Source: Pelistega sp. (GTDB lineage: Bacteria; Pseudomonadota; Gammaproteobacteria; Burkholderiales; Burkholderiaceae_B). From it: a stretch of 64,000 nucleotides of DNA. The notes below the pieces were generated by a model, which was not told where the DNA came from, did not search any database, and saw nothing but the letters and a program-made list of their open reading frames with translations. The stretch's first letter is position 1. Each line of letters begins with the position of its first letter. Position numbers and translations under genes: made by a program. Of the stretch, positions 1 to 8,323 are shown in pieces. The stretch is from assembly GCA_030538255.1 (NCBI GenBank), contig JAUNUI010000014.1:1-64000 (forward strand). The letters are read 5' to 3'.

Positions 1-80
1 GTTCAAACATTCAGTCCAGTTCAAACATTCAGTCACACCCATGTATTCAGCCCAGCTCAGGCATTCAGTCACACGAATGT
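1..80. repeat. Degenerate short tandem repeats at window edge
   Basis: The 16-mer GTTCAAACATTCAGTC occurs at 1-16 and 19-34, and related words (ATTCAGTCACAC, TATTCAGCC) continue to about 80. It may be the end of a longer array outside the window. There is no coding sense here; the first gene starts at 217. Confidence 0.6.
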
Positions 81-216
81 CCCTTATCTTCAGCCAAAAC
101 CCCCAAACGCGATAAGCACCAGTAATTGTGCGAATCGGCTGAGACTGACAGCGCCTTAGAGCGCAGATTGCTACAATAAGCAAAGTTATATTCTAACAGA
201 GTTAAGCGAGGTCTTT

Positions 217-639
217 ATGCAGTGCACGGTTGAATGGAATGGTCCAGAGGGCATGCTTTTTGTCAGTAAAACAGGTAGTGGTCATGTGGTCGCCATGGAT
301 GGTGCACCCGATGGTGGTGGTAATAATCTAGCACCGCGCCCAATGGAGATGATTCTTAGCGGCACAGGTGCTTGTTCAGCCTACGATGTCGTCTTAATTC
401 TTAAGCGTGGTCGCCAAGATGTGCGTCGTTGCACGGTTGAAATTAACAGCGAACGCGCCGAGACAGAGCCTAAAGTCTTCACCAAGATTAATATGCACTT
501 TGTCGTCAGTGGCAAGAACTTGACTGAGCAAGTCGTTGAGCGTGCCGTCAATCTATCGCATGACAAATATTGCTCCGCAATCGCCATGCTCAATAAAACT
601 GCAGAGATTACGCACTCATTCGAGATTGTTGAAAGTTAA
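217..639 (+). CDS. OsmC-like peroxiredoxin-fold protein (YhfA type)
   Basis: A 140-residue protein of the OsmC/Ohr superfamily. The two cysteines expected of the family are present: Cys53 in the GTGACSAYD context and Cys119 in DKYCSA. The LAPRPMEMILSGTGAC stretch matches the YhfA subgroup better than true Ohr. OsmC/Ohr proteins reduce organic hydroperoxides through the cysteine pair in the cytoplasm, but the role of YhfA-type members is not settled. The length is normal for the family. The start follows a purine-rich AGCGAGGTC stretch. It faces thyA convergently and appears to be a single-gene unit. Confidence 0.9.
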   Translation: MQCTVEWNGPEGMLFVSKTGSGHVVAMDGAPDGGGNNLAPRPMEMILSGTGACSAYDVVLILKRGRQDVRRCTVEINSERAETEPKVFTKINMHFVVSGKNLTEQVVERAVNLSHDKYCSAIAMLNKTAEITHSFEIVES

Positions 640-665
640 TCGCTAGCTTATGCATTATTAGTCAC

Positions 666-714
666 AAATTGCGGCACTGAGCAATTAAACATAGACCACT
701 CAGTTCCGCAAATT
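666..714. terminator. Bidirectional stem between the OsmC-like gene and thyA
   Basis: An imperfect inverted repeat (arms 666-681 and 699-714, two mismatches, 17-nt loop) sits in the convergent gap. It has no long U run, so its termination strength is uncertain. Confidence 0.5.
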
Positions 715-760
715 CAAACTCAGAGTAGCAAGCTCTTCCGTCCATAAAAACGACACAAAC

Positions 761-1612
761 TTACACGGTGAACGGATAAGCAATCGTCTCATGATATTGA
801 TAACCTTCAATATCAAAGTCATCCATCGTCACCCAAGTTTCTAAGTCTTCCAAGGTTTTAATATCAGGATTAATCAGCAATTTTGGCGCAGGATAAGGCT
901 CGCGCTTAAGCTGCACATCTTTCATTAATTCTAGCTGGTCTTCATAAATATGTGCATTAACGATTTTATGGTAAGCATGGCCCGCTTTATGTCCAGTAAT
1001 CTGCGCCATAATCGCCAATAAGAAATAGACTTGCACCATATTAAAATTCAAGCCAAGCGGCACATCGCAGCTACGCTGCGTGCTATTCAAATACAGCGTA
1101 CCATCAAGCAATGAAAAGTGATGACTATACATACAAGGACGTAAGCACCCCATATGAAACACCCCTGGATGATAAAAGGTGAGAATCTCTCCTCTATCGT
1201 CTTTACCCGCCTTCAGATCGGTGTAGATCTTCTTGAGTAAATCTAGAGAGCCACCGTCAGGTTTAGGAAAGTTACGTGCTACTGCCCCATAAATAAAGCC
1301 GCAATCATCCTCACCCTTGCGATAAGGGTTAGCTAACCAGTCAAGATTCTCATTGGCATTAGCGTCCCAAGTTTTGGTGCCGATTTTGCGGAAATCTGCA
1401 GCATTATCATAGCCACGCAAATAACCAATCATCTCCGCAATCGCTGCCTTATAAAAGCTCTTACGCGTGGTCACTAGCGGAAACTCACCTGCGCCTACAT
1501 CATAGTCCAAGTCGGCATTAATCACCGTCAGACAACGCTTGCCTGTGCGCTGATTATCCACCCAGACACCTTCATCAACAATGCGCTGACACAATTGCAG
1601 ATACTGCTTCAT
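761..1612 (-). CDS. thyA: Thymidylate synthase
   Basis: Converts dUMP to dTMP with methylene-tetrahydrofolate and releases dihydrofolate, which the divergent folA product recycles. Visible landmarks are the N-terminal [11 protein letters not shown] and FPLVTTRKS (phosphate loop), the catalytic Cys160 in [26 protein letters not shown] (dUMP binding, Arg180) and the terminal YPFTV. At 283 residues it is longer than the 264-residue E. coli enzyme; the CLRPCM variant belongs to the longer form, known for example in Haemophilus. The start is preceded by AAGG. The thyA-folA pairing supports the call. Confidence 0.97.
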   Translation of the reverse strand: MKQYLQLCQRIVDEGVWVDNQRTGKRCLTVINADLDYDVGAGEFPLVTTRKSFYKAAIAEMIGYLRGYDNAADFRKIGTKTWDANANENLDWLANPYRKGEDDCGFIYGAVARNFPKPDGGSLDLLKKIYTDLKAGKDDRGEILTFYHPGVFHMGCLRPCMYSHHFSLLDGTLYLNSTQRSCDVPLGLNFNMVQVYFLLAIMAQITGHKAGHAYHKIVNAHIYEDQLELMKDVQLKREPYPAPKLLINPDIKTLEDLETWVTMDDFDIEGYQYHETIAYPFTV

Positions 1613-1703
1613 AGACCTTACCCCTTCAATTTCTTACGTGCCCATCACCAGAAAAACGCAGCCCTTGATGGCAAGCCCCGACGCGATGCACAGATTACGC
1701 TAT

Positions 1704-1709
1704 TATAAT
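1704..1709 (+). promoter_or_regulatory. Probable -10 box of folA
   Basis: A perfect TATAAT lies 29 bases before the folA start, in the 125-bp gap between divergent thyA and folA. I do not see a good -35 at the usual spacing. Confidence 0.45.
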
Positions 1710-1737
1710 CACTATCCTTATTGATAGTAGAAATTTT

Positions 1738-2232
1738 ATGAGCACCCTATCCCTTATTGTCGCCTATTCGGACAATCACGTTATTGGTATTAACAACGAC
1801 CTACCCTGGCGCCTCAAAGCTGACCTTGCCTACTTTAAGCAAACCACTTTAGGCAAACCCATTATTATGGGACGTAAGACTTGGGAGTCCTTAGGTCGCC
1901 CTCTGCCAGGACGCCGCAATATGGTGATTAGTCGTGATCCGCACTATAGCGCTGAAGGTGCGGAAATTTATCCCTCTCTCGAGGATGCGATTACGCATGC
2001 CTGTGAGAGCGAAGAAGAGATTTTTATTATTGGTGGCGCGCAGATTTATGCTCTGGCACTAGCCAGTGATAAAGCCACGCGTATTTATGCCACTGAAGTG
2101 CATACCACGATTGAAGGCGATGCCTTTTTCCCTGAGTTTGACAAACAAGTATGGCAAGAGATTTCGCGCCTACCACAAGCACCTGAGAATAACCTCACCT
2201 ATGATTTTGTGGTGTATGAGCGCCAAGCATAA
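1738..2232 (+). CDS. folA: Dihydrofolate reductase
   Basis: Reduces dihydrofolate to tetrahydrofolate with NADPH, in the cytoplasm; target of trimethoprim. The 164-residue protein has the full DHFR pattern: VAYSDNHVIGINNDLPWRL at the N terminus, the active-site acid Asp29, the NADPH-binding GRKTWESLGRPLPGRRN block and IIGGAQIYALAL. It is transcribed divergently from thyA, so the two enzymes of the thymidylate cycle are side by side. No resistance-type insertion is apparent. Confidence 0.97.
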   Translation: MSTLSLIVAYSDNHVIGINNDLPWRLKADLAYFKQTTLGKPIIMGRKTWESLGRPLPGRRNMVISRDPHYSAEGAEIYPSLEDAITHACESEEEIFIIGGAQIYALALASDKATRIYATEVHTTIEGDAFFPEFDKQVWQEISRLPQAPENNLTYDFVVYERQA

Positions 2233-2368
2233 ATAAACAGAGCATTGATTATTTACCCTGTTTAAGCGCTAATCGACTGCCCCTTCCACAGTAACTTAGA
2301 CCAGCATAACGCACAGCAACTTAGAGCCGCAAACCGTCTACTCGCTTAGCAAACAATAAAGCCAAACA

Positions 2369-2402
2369 ATAAGGCCAGACTCCCTAGGAAATCTGGCCTT
2401 AT
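2369..2402. terminator. Bidirectional terminator between folA and gcvP
   Basis: A perfect 11-bp stem (2369-2379 with 2392-2402) and 12-nt loop, with T-rich sequence on the folA side and A-rich (T-rich on the opposite strand) on the other. It lies between convergent genes. Confidence 0.8.
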
Positions 2403-2440
2403 GTTTATCTACAGCGCGAGTCTCGCATAACTTCTACGAC

Positions 2441-5317
2441 TTACTCTGCGTCTTGATACGCTTCGATTGGCAAACAATTACATACCAAGTTACGGTCTCC
2501 GTAAGCATTATCTACACGAGATACGGGTGCCCAGTATTTCGATGCAGGAATCACGCCTTTCGGATAAGCCGCTTCTTTACGTGAGTAATTATGATTCCAC
2601 TCATCAGCCAACAGTACTTCAGCCGTATGCGGTGCATTCGTTAGCACGTTATTAGCCGCATCGACTTCGCCTTTTTCCACTTGCTCAATCTCTTTACGAA
2701 TAGCAATCATGGCTTCAATAAAGCGATCGATTTCATACAAGCCTTCAGACTCTGTCGGCTCAACCATTAAAGTGCCCGCTACAGGGAAACTCATGGTTGG
2801 CGCATGGAAACCGTAATCAATTAAGCGCTTAGCCACATCATCCACGGTAATACCGGTGGCATCTTTAATTGGACGCAAGTCTAGGATACATTCGTGCGCA
2901 ACACGGTTGTTCTGACCTGAGTACAAGATTGGATAATGTGGTGCTAGACGAGTCGCAATATAGTTCGCATTTAAAAGAGCAACTTGAGTCGCCTTTTTCA
3001 GGCCCTCAGCACCCATCATAGCAATATACAAATAAGGAATAGGTAAAATGCTAGCTGAGCCAAATGGTGCCGCCGAAACAGGACCCACCATCTCTTCTGC
3101 ATCCAATTCACCTTGCTCATTCACAATGCCTGGCAAGTAAGGCGCTAAGTGTTCACGCACACCGATTGGACCCATACCTGGACCACCACCGCCGTGTGGA
3201 ATGCAGAATGTTTTGTGTAGATTGAAGTGCGATACGTCTGAACCAAAATGACCAGGCTTCGCTAAACCCACCATGGCGTTCATATTCGCGCCGTCAAGAT
3301 ATACCTGACCACCCGCCAAGTGAATCATGTCGCAGATCTCAACAATCTTCTCTTCAAACACACCGTGCGTTGATGGGTAGGTAATCATGAACGCGGCTAA
3401 TTTATCGCCAATTTTTTCAAGTTGACGCTGTAGGTCAACAATATCCACGTTGCCATTCTCGTCTGAGGCCACGATTTCAACTTTCATGCCCGCTAAAGCG
3501 GCTGATGCAGGGTTGGTACCGTGGGCTGAGGCTGGAATCAAGCACACATTACGTTGCTCTTCGCCATTGGCTTTATGATAAGCACGAATCGCTAATAAAC
3601 CCGCATATTCGCCTTGAGCACCCGAGTTCGGTTGAATACTAACCGCATCATAGCCAGAAATCTCGCATAAGGCTTCGCCAAAGCGCTCAAATAGCTCTTC
3701 ATAGCCAGTGGCTTGATCATCAGGGGCAAATGGGTGAATGTTCGCGAACTCAGGCCAAGTGATAGGAATCATCTCAGCAGTAGCGTTCAACTTCATGGTG
3801 CAAGAACCCAGTGGAATCATGGCGCGATCTAAGGCTAAGTCCTTGTCCGATAAAGCACGGATATAGCGCAACATATCGGTCTCAGAGCTCACACTAGAGA
3901 AGATTGGGTGCGTTAGAATCGCTGACTCACGGGCAAATTCCGCAGGCACAGCAATTTCTTCAGCATCGCTTAAGTCTTCTAAGTCAATGCTGTCTGTGCC
4001 AATGGCATCAGCCACTAAATCAATTAGGTCTTGCACATCGGCTAGCGTGACGGTTTCGTCAAGTGAAATACCGACACTGCTCTCACTGACATTACGTAAG
4101 TTAATGCCACGATCCAGAGCCACTTTCAGAATCTTCTGAGCATGCTCTGATTCAATCGTTAAGGTATCAAAGAAGGTCTCATTAATATCCTCAAGACCCA
4201 TCTGCACTAAGGCTTGACGCAACAGAGCTGTACTCGAGTACACACGCTCAGCGATGCTACGAATGCCCTTAGCACCGTGGAATACCGCATACATACTGGC
4301 CATTACAGCCAAAAGCACCTGTGCGGTACAAATATTCGAGGTGGCTTTCTCACGACGAATATGTTGTTCACGTGTCTGAAGTGCTAGACGTAAAGCCGTC
4401 TTACCTTGTGCATCCACCGATACACCGACTAAGCGACCTGGCATAGTACGCTTAAGTGCATCTTTAGTCGCCATAAAACCAGCGTGTGGACCACCAAAGC
4501 CAAAGGGCACACCAAAGCGTTGCGAGTTACCTACCGCGATATCTGCACCCCATTCACCTGGTGCTTTCAAGACGGCCAAGGCTAATAAATCAGTCGCCAC
4601 AGCCACCACTGCACCTTGTGCATGGGCTTGTTGGCATAGAGTCTCATAATTTGTCACAGAGCCAAGGCTATGTGGGTATTGCAGTAATACACCAAAGCAC
4701 TCTGGAAGACCCTCTTCCTCATCACCAATCACCACATCGAGATCGAGTGGCTCAGCGCGTGTACGCACGACTTCAATGGTTTGTGGGTGACAGTTCTTAG
4801 AAATGAAAAATACATTACTCTTAGACTTCGATGAGCGACGCGCTAGGGTCATGGCCTCAGCAGCAGCTGTGCCCTCATCGAGTAATGAAGAGTTCGCCAC
4901 GTCCAGACCAGTTAAATCCGTCAACATGGTTTGGAAGTTTAATAAGGCTTCTAAGCGACCTTGTGAAATCTCTGGCTGATAAGGCGTGTAAGCCGTATAC
5001 CAAGCAGGATTCTCAAGAATATTACGTAGAATCACGTTCGGCGTGAAAGTGCCATAGTAACCTTGACCAATATAGTTACGGAATAATTGGTTTTGGCTCG
5101 ACACTTCACGTAAATCCTCCAACACATCCGCTTCAGAACGTGGTGGGTCTAAATCTAAATCTTCTTGTAGCAAGATATTGGCTGGAACGACTTCTTTCAC
5201 TAATTCATCTAAAGAATTAAGACCAATCGCTTTGAGCATATGCGCTTGCTGCGCTTCATTAGGACCAATATGGCGGCCGACGAATTCTTCCGCTTTTTCA
5301 ATATGTGTGTGCAACAT
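2441..5317 (-). CDS. gcvP: Glycine dehydrogenase (decarboxylating), P-protein
   Basis: P-protein of the glycine cleavage complex: decarboxylates glycine on pyridoxal phosphate and passes the aminomethyl group to the lipoyl arm of GcvH. The 958 residues match the single-chain proteobacterial form (E. coli about 957). Recognisable are N-terminal [11 protein letters not shown], the N-half GFGGPHAG region, [13 protein letters not shown] starting the C-half, HGTNPASA, and the PLP-lysine motif [16 protein letters not shown] near residue 700. Last gene of the gcvT-gcvH-gcvP operon, 36 bp after gcvH, so it falls under the upstream glycine riboswitches. Confidence 0.98.
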   Translation of the reverse strand: MLHTHIEKAEEFVGRHIGPNEAQQAHMLKAIGLNSLDELVKEVVPANILLQEDLDLDPPRSEADVLEDLREVSSQNQLFRNYIGQGYYGTFTPNVILRNILENPAWYTAYTPYQPEISQGRLEALLNFQTMLTDLTGLDVANSSLLDEGTAAAEAMTLARRSSKSKSNVFFISKNCHPQTIEVVRTRAEPLDLDVVIGDEEEGLPECFGVLLQYPHSLGSVTNYETLCQQAHAQGAVVAVATDLLALAVLKAPGEWGADIAVGNSQRFGVPFGFGGPHAGFMATKDALKRTMPGRLVGVSVDAQGKTALRLALQTREQHIRREKATSNICTAQVLLAVMASMYAVFHGAKGIRSIAERVYSSTALLRQALVQMGLEDINETFFDTLTIESEHAQKILKVALDRGINLRNVSESSVGISLDETVTLADVQDLIDLVADAIGTDSIDLEDLSDAEEIAVPAEFARESAILTHPIFSSVSSETDMLRYIRALSDKDLALDRAMIPLGSCTMKLNATAEMIPITWPEFANIHPFAPDDQATGYEELFERFGEALCEISGYDAVSIQPNSGAQGEYAGLLAIRAYHKANGEEQRNVCLIPASAHGTNPASAALAGMKVEIVASDENGNVDIVDLQRQLEKIGDKLAAFMITYPSTHGVFEEKIVEICDMIHLAGGQVYLDGANMNAMVGLAKPGHFGSDVSHFNLHKTFCIPHGGGGPGMGPIGVREHLAPYLPGIVNEQGELDAEEMVGPVSAAPFGSASILPIPYLYIAMMGAEGLKKATQVALLNANYIATRLAPHYPILYSGQNNRVAHECILDLRPIKDATGITVDDVAKRLIDYGFHAPTMSFPVAGTLMVEPTESEGLYEIDRFIEAMIAIRKEIEQVEKGEVDAANNVLTNAPHTAEVLLADEWNHNYSRKEAAYPKGVIPASKYWAPVSRVDNAYGDRNLVCNCLPIEAYQDAE

Positions 5318-5353
5318 GTTTTAAGGTTCCGAATAAAAAGATAATGTCAAAAA

Positions 5354-5725
5354 TTAAGCTTGCGCTTCGTAGTCTGCGGCGCTCAATAAGCCATCATAAT
5401 CACTTGGATTATTCGGTTTGATCTTGAAGATCCAGTTAGCGTAAGCATCTTCGTTAATTAGGGCTGGGTTGCTGTCTAACTCTTCGTTAAAAGCCACAAT
5501 CTCGCCATCAACTGGTGCGTAAATATCTGAAGCCGCTTTCACTGACTCAACCACAGCCGCTGTGTCACCAGCACTTAGGGTTGCGCCAACATCAACATCG
5601 CCAACATACACTAAATCGCCTAATTGATCTTGGGCGTTATGGGTAATGCCCACAACAAATACATCACCTTCTTTAAGAATCCACTCGTGAGAGGCTTGAT
5701 ACTTACGGTCTTGGGGTAAACTCAT
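5354..5725 (-). CDS. gcvH: Glycine cleavage system H protein
   Basis: Small lipoyl carrier shuttling the aminomethyl group between the P, T and L proteins. It is 123 residues long, with the lipoylation site Lys63 in VVESVKAASDIYAP and a normal ASHEWI N terminus. A clear AAGGAG Shine-Dalgarno lies 7 bases before ATG. It is the middle gene of the gcv operon. The 161-bp gap separating it from gcvT is filled with decayed copies of the gcvT 3' end. Confidence 0.97.
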   Translation of the reverse strand: MSLPQDRKYQASHEWILKEGDVFVVGITHNAQDQLGDLVYVGDVDVGATLSAGDTAAVVESVKAASDIYAPVDGEIVAFNEELDSNPALINEDAYANWIFKIKPNNPSDYDGLLSAADYEAQA

Positions 5726-5788
5726 TATTAACTCCTTGGTTTAAAAGCCACGTTGCACACGTGACATATATTGTAAATTCTTAAGCTA

Positions 5789-5918
5789 GTCTTATTCAAC
5801 TAAGGCTTGGCTAATCGCGAAAAGCCCGTCCTATTCCACTAAGACTTTGCTCATTGCCAAATAAAATCACAAAATAAAAGCCTGTCTTATTCAACTAAGG
5901 CCTTGCCATTACGGACAA
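5789..5918 (-). repeat. Three degenerate copies of the gcvT 3' end
   Basis: The last 30 or so bases of gcvT (5884-5918, coding FVRNGKALVE and stop) recur twice downstream on the same strand, at about 5789-5823 and 5828-5862. Read in the corresponding frame the copies give FAISQALVE-stop and LAMSKVLVE-stop. Offsets are about 39 and 56 bp. The copies have diverged but keep the tail peptide and the stop. Confidence 0.75.
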
Positions 5919-6981
5919 AAGGTAGGCTGGTCAATACCGCTGACAACCACTTACCACGCACCTCAACTTCAACCGCTTCACCCGCTTGCGCACCCTCAGG
6001 CATACGCACAAAGCCAACTGAGAAACCTAAAGTCGGTGACATGGTGCCACTGGTAATCTCGCCCTCACCGCTTGCGCCACGCACTTTCATATGCGCACGT
6101 AATACGCCACGGTCATTTAAACGAATACCTAAGAAGGTATTGCGCACGGGATTATTCGTTAAGGCTTCACGACCAATAAAATCACGATCGTCTTTCATGC
6201 TCAGTGTCCAAGCCAAACCTGCTTGATAGGGCTGGATTTCTTCATTCATATCTTGGCCATAGAGATTCATCCCCGCTTCAAGACGCAAGGTATCACGTGC
6301 GCCCAAGCCACATGCTTGAACGCCAGCGGCGGCTAAGTCTTGCCAGAGTTGCACAACTTGATCAGCGGGCACCACAATCTCCACACCATCTTCACCGGTA
6401 TAGCCGGTACGAGCAACCATTACATCGCCATCAAATACAGCTGAATTAAACGGCTTTAAACCTTCAGCGGCAGCCTGCCACTCAGGGCGAACTTGCCATA
6501 CGGTGGCACGGGCCTCAGGACCTTGTACCGCAATCATTGCCAAATCAAAGCGAGGGCTAATCAGAACATCATAATCAATCGCATGTTGTTTTAACCAGAT
6601 AAGGTCTTTCTCAGCGCAACCCGCGTTGAGTACGAGACGCCATTGGTCATCAGCAAAATAATAGACGATTAAGTCGTCAATCACACCGCCCTGTGGATTT
6701 AACATGCAGGTATAGAGAGCTTTACCAGGATTATTCAATAATTTCGCTACATCATTGGCCATCAATTTCTGCAGGAAAGCTAAGGCGTCAGCGCCAGAGA
6801 TATCCACATTCAGCATATGAGAGACATCAAACATGCCCGACTTAGCGCGTACGGCATGGTGCTCTTCAATTTGCGATCCATAAGAAATAGGCATTTCCCA
6901 GCCACCAAAGTCTACGAGTTTGGCTCCTGAGTCAAGATGAGTTTGATAAAGTGGGGTGTGCTTTAAAGATGCTGTCGACAT
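5887..6981 (-). CDS. gcvT: Glycine cleavage system aminomethyltransferase, T-protein
   Basis: Transfers the methylene group from the lipoyl arm of GcvH to tetrahydrofolate, releasing ammonia. The 364 residues are of normal length. Recognisable are LVDFGGWEMPISYGSQIEEHHAVR near the N terminus, GMFDVSHM, RTGYTGEDGVEI, the ARDTLRLEAGMNLYGQD folate-site block and a final QAGEAVEVEVRGK barrel. AAGG precedes the ATG. First gene of the operon, behind a leader of several hundred bases carrying glycine aptamers. Confidence 0.97.
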   Translation of the reverse strand: MSTASLKHTPLYQTHLDSGAKLVDFGGWEMPISYGSQIEEHHAVRAKSGMFDVSHMLNVDISGADALAFLQKLMANDVAKLLNNPGKALYTCMLNPQGGVIDDLIVYYFADDQWRLVLNAGCAEKDLIWLKQHAIDYDVLISPRFDLAMIAVQGPEARATVWQVRPEWQAAAEGLKPFNSAVFDGDVMVARTGYTGEDGVEIVVPADQVVQLWQDLAAAGVQACGLGARDTLRLEAGMNLYGQDMNEEIQPYQAGLAWTLSMKDDRDFIGREALTNNPVRNTFLGIRLNDRGVLRAHMKVRGASGEGEITSGTMSPTLGFSVGFVRMPEGAQAGEAVEVEVRGKWLSAVLTSLPFVRNGKALVE

Positions 6982-7144
6982 AGGGCAACCTTAACAGAGT
7001 GAATTAATTTAAAAAGCGCAGCCATTGATTAATTAAGCGTTGCTTTAAAGCCATCTAGCTATAAGCAAGCGCTCAAGCAATCCTACTAACGACCACTAAT
7101 GCGACCGTAAGCAGCATGACTTAGCTCACTGTTTTGTTTATCAC

Positions 7145-7260
7145 GCCCCTCTGTCCGTTTGCCTGAGAGTTTTAGATACCTTGAGGAACGTGTAAACGCA
7201 TCACTCAGGTAAGCACCTTCGGCGGCCGCCTTAGCGGCTCTCTCCAGAGTACCTATGCAC
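7145..7260 (-). ncRNA. Glycine riboswitch aptamer (gcvT-proximal)
   Basis: On the minus strand this leader contains CTCTGGAGAGAGCCGC, then GCCGCCGAAGGTGC, then CTCTCAGGCAAACGGACAG, the ordered conserved blocks of the glycine riboswitch (gcvT motif). A variable hairpin lies between the second and third blocks. It ends about 160 bp before gcvT and presumably switches the gcv operon on when glycine is abundant. Confidence 0.88.
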
Positions 7261-7461
7261 TTAATTTAGTTAAACATTCTTAGCACAGTCAGTATGACGA
7301 TTGGCCTCATTAATAAATTCATGAAACCATTACTAATGCAGCATCAAGTTTTACTTAAATCTGACAAAGTTCTCATTAAAAAAACCACGCCATTAAAAAC
7401 CTTAATAATGCTATATTTTATTAGCCATCATCAGCCAGACTCTGCTATGTCTCCTGTTTAT

Positions 7462-7560
7462 TATGAAGTGCTGAGTACAGTACTTTTACCTGAGCGATTC
7501 TTGGGTTTGCGCCTTCGGTGACAGGCCACAAACCTGTTCTCTCCTGCACTTTTCTAGGAA
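7462..7560 (-). ncRNA. Second glycine aptamer, gcvT-distal
   Basis: Minus strand shows GCAGGAGAGAACAGG, CACCGAAGGCGCAAAC and CGCTCAGGTAAAAGTAC in order, a complete second glycine aptamer with an ACAGG/CCTGT stem between the first two blocks. About 200 nt separate it from the gcvT-proximal aptamer, far more than the short linker of ordinary tandem glycine riboswitches. I see no convincing gene on either strand in the 7261-7461 linker. Confidence 0.75.
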
Positions 7561-7892
7561 GCTCTAGCATAACCGTAAAGCCGAAAAAAATCTAGTAAAT
7601 CCCCTTAAGCAGTAAAGATATCTATGGAATATCCCGCTCTTCTAAGTATTAACCATTAGTTTTTCAAAGCCTCTTTATTTGACTGGATTCTGCCAAGGCA
7701 TCGTCGATAAATTGCACGCATCTGGAACGATTTTGTTATTAATTTTTTCTATATATCGCAATTTGTCACATTTTTGCAATTAAACATCTGTTATTGTGTG
7801 GTTTGAGTGATTTACAGATTAGCTTAGACTACTGCACTCAATTCATTCTTAAACTATTATAGATTATATATTTATGTACAGGAGCAGTATTT
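7561..7892. other. Intergenic region between riboswitch leader and GrlR-like gene
   Basis: AT-rich and without a coding signal. It must hold the promoter of the gcv leader on the minus strand and that of the 7893 gene on the plus strand. An AGGAG Shine-Dalgarno precedes the latter; I cannot place the promoter boxes with confidence. Confidence 0.4.
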
Positions 7893-8231
7893 ATGGAGAA
7901 TGGTTTTTACGCAACTAAAATTGCCGATTCTGACGCTCGCGCAGGGATTACCGTTATTGAAGACTCTTGCATTCGTGGTGGTGATTCGCACTTTTTATAC
8001 TCAGGCACAATTTCACTAAGCGCTAATCAAGAAGTGGTGGCGAACATTAAGATTCACGCCTACGCAGACCAAGATGGCGAGCCTTTTGGCACGAAAGACG
8101 AAGCCTTTGACTTATCACTCATCGGCGAAAGCACCGACGTAGGTTTCAAGATGACAGGTTACTCACCAAGTGGTCGAGAGATTGTGATTAATGCTTTTAA
8201 ATTAGCCAATATCGACTTGAGCGATAACTAA
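7893..8231 (+). CDS. GrlR-like regulatory protein
   Basis: A 112-residue soluble protein starting MENGFYATKI. The pattern of a short N-terminal strand, then a CIRGGDSHFLYSG block resembling the NGGDxGFxYxG motif, then alternating beta strands ending in FKLANIDL, is that of the GrlR / T3SS negative-regulator-like family. In enteropathogenic E. coli GrlR sequesters GrlA, but most homologues occur without secretion genes and their role is unknown. No secretion gene or GrlA-like activator is in this window. AGGAG lies 8 bases before ATG. It has its own terminator and looks monocistronic. The family call is from sequence pattern only. Confidence 0.7.
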   Translation: MENGFYATKIADSDARAGITVIEDSCIRGGDSHFLYSGTISLSANQEVVANIKIHAYADQDGEPFGTKDEAFDLSLIGESTDVGFKMTGYSPSGREIVINAFKLANIDLSDN

Positions 8232-8280
8232 GAAAGCACGAGCCATAGGCTCTTTACACAGAATTTGATACCGATTAATA

Positions 8281-8317
8281 ACGCCCCTTGGTCTAAGAAG
8301 CTGAAACCAAGGGGCGT
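8281..8317. terminator. Strong bidirectional terminator
   Basis: A perfect 12-bp stem (8281-8292 with 8306-8317) followed by a T-rich stretch, between convergent genes. Confidence 0.88.
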
Positions 8318-8323
8318 ACTATT

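Noticed and set aside
1-80. CRISPR array at window start
   Set aside because: Spacing between repeated words is 2 to 20 bases with no spacer-like unique segments of constant size.
5789-5918. CRISPR-like array from the three repeated units after gcvT
   Set aside because: Units are degenerate, unevenly spaced and match the gcvT coding end; there are no cas genes.
7294-7521. Plus-strand ORF of 75 codons opposite the glycine riboswitch region
   Set aside because: It runs antisense through the linker and distal aptamer and has no ribosome-binding site or family resemblance.
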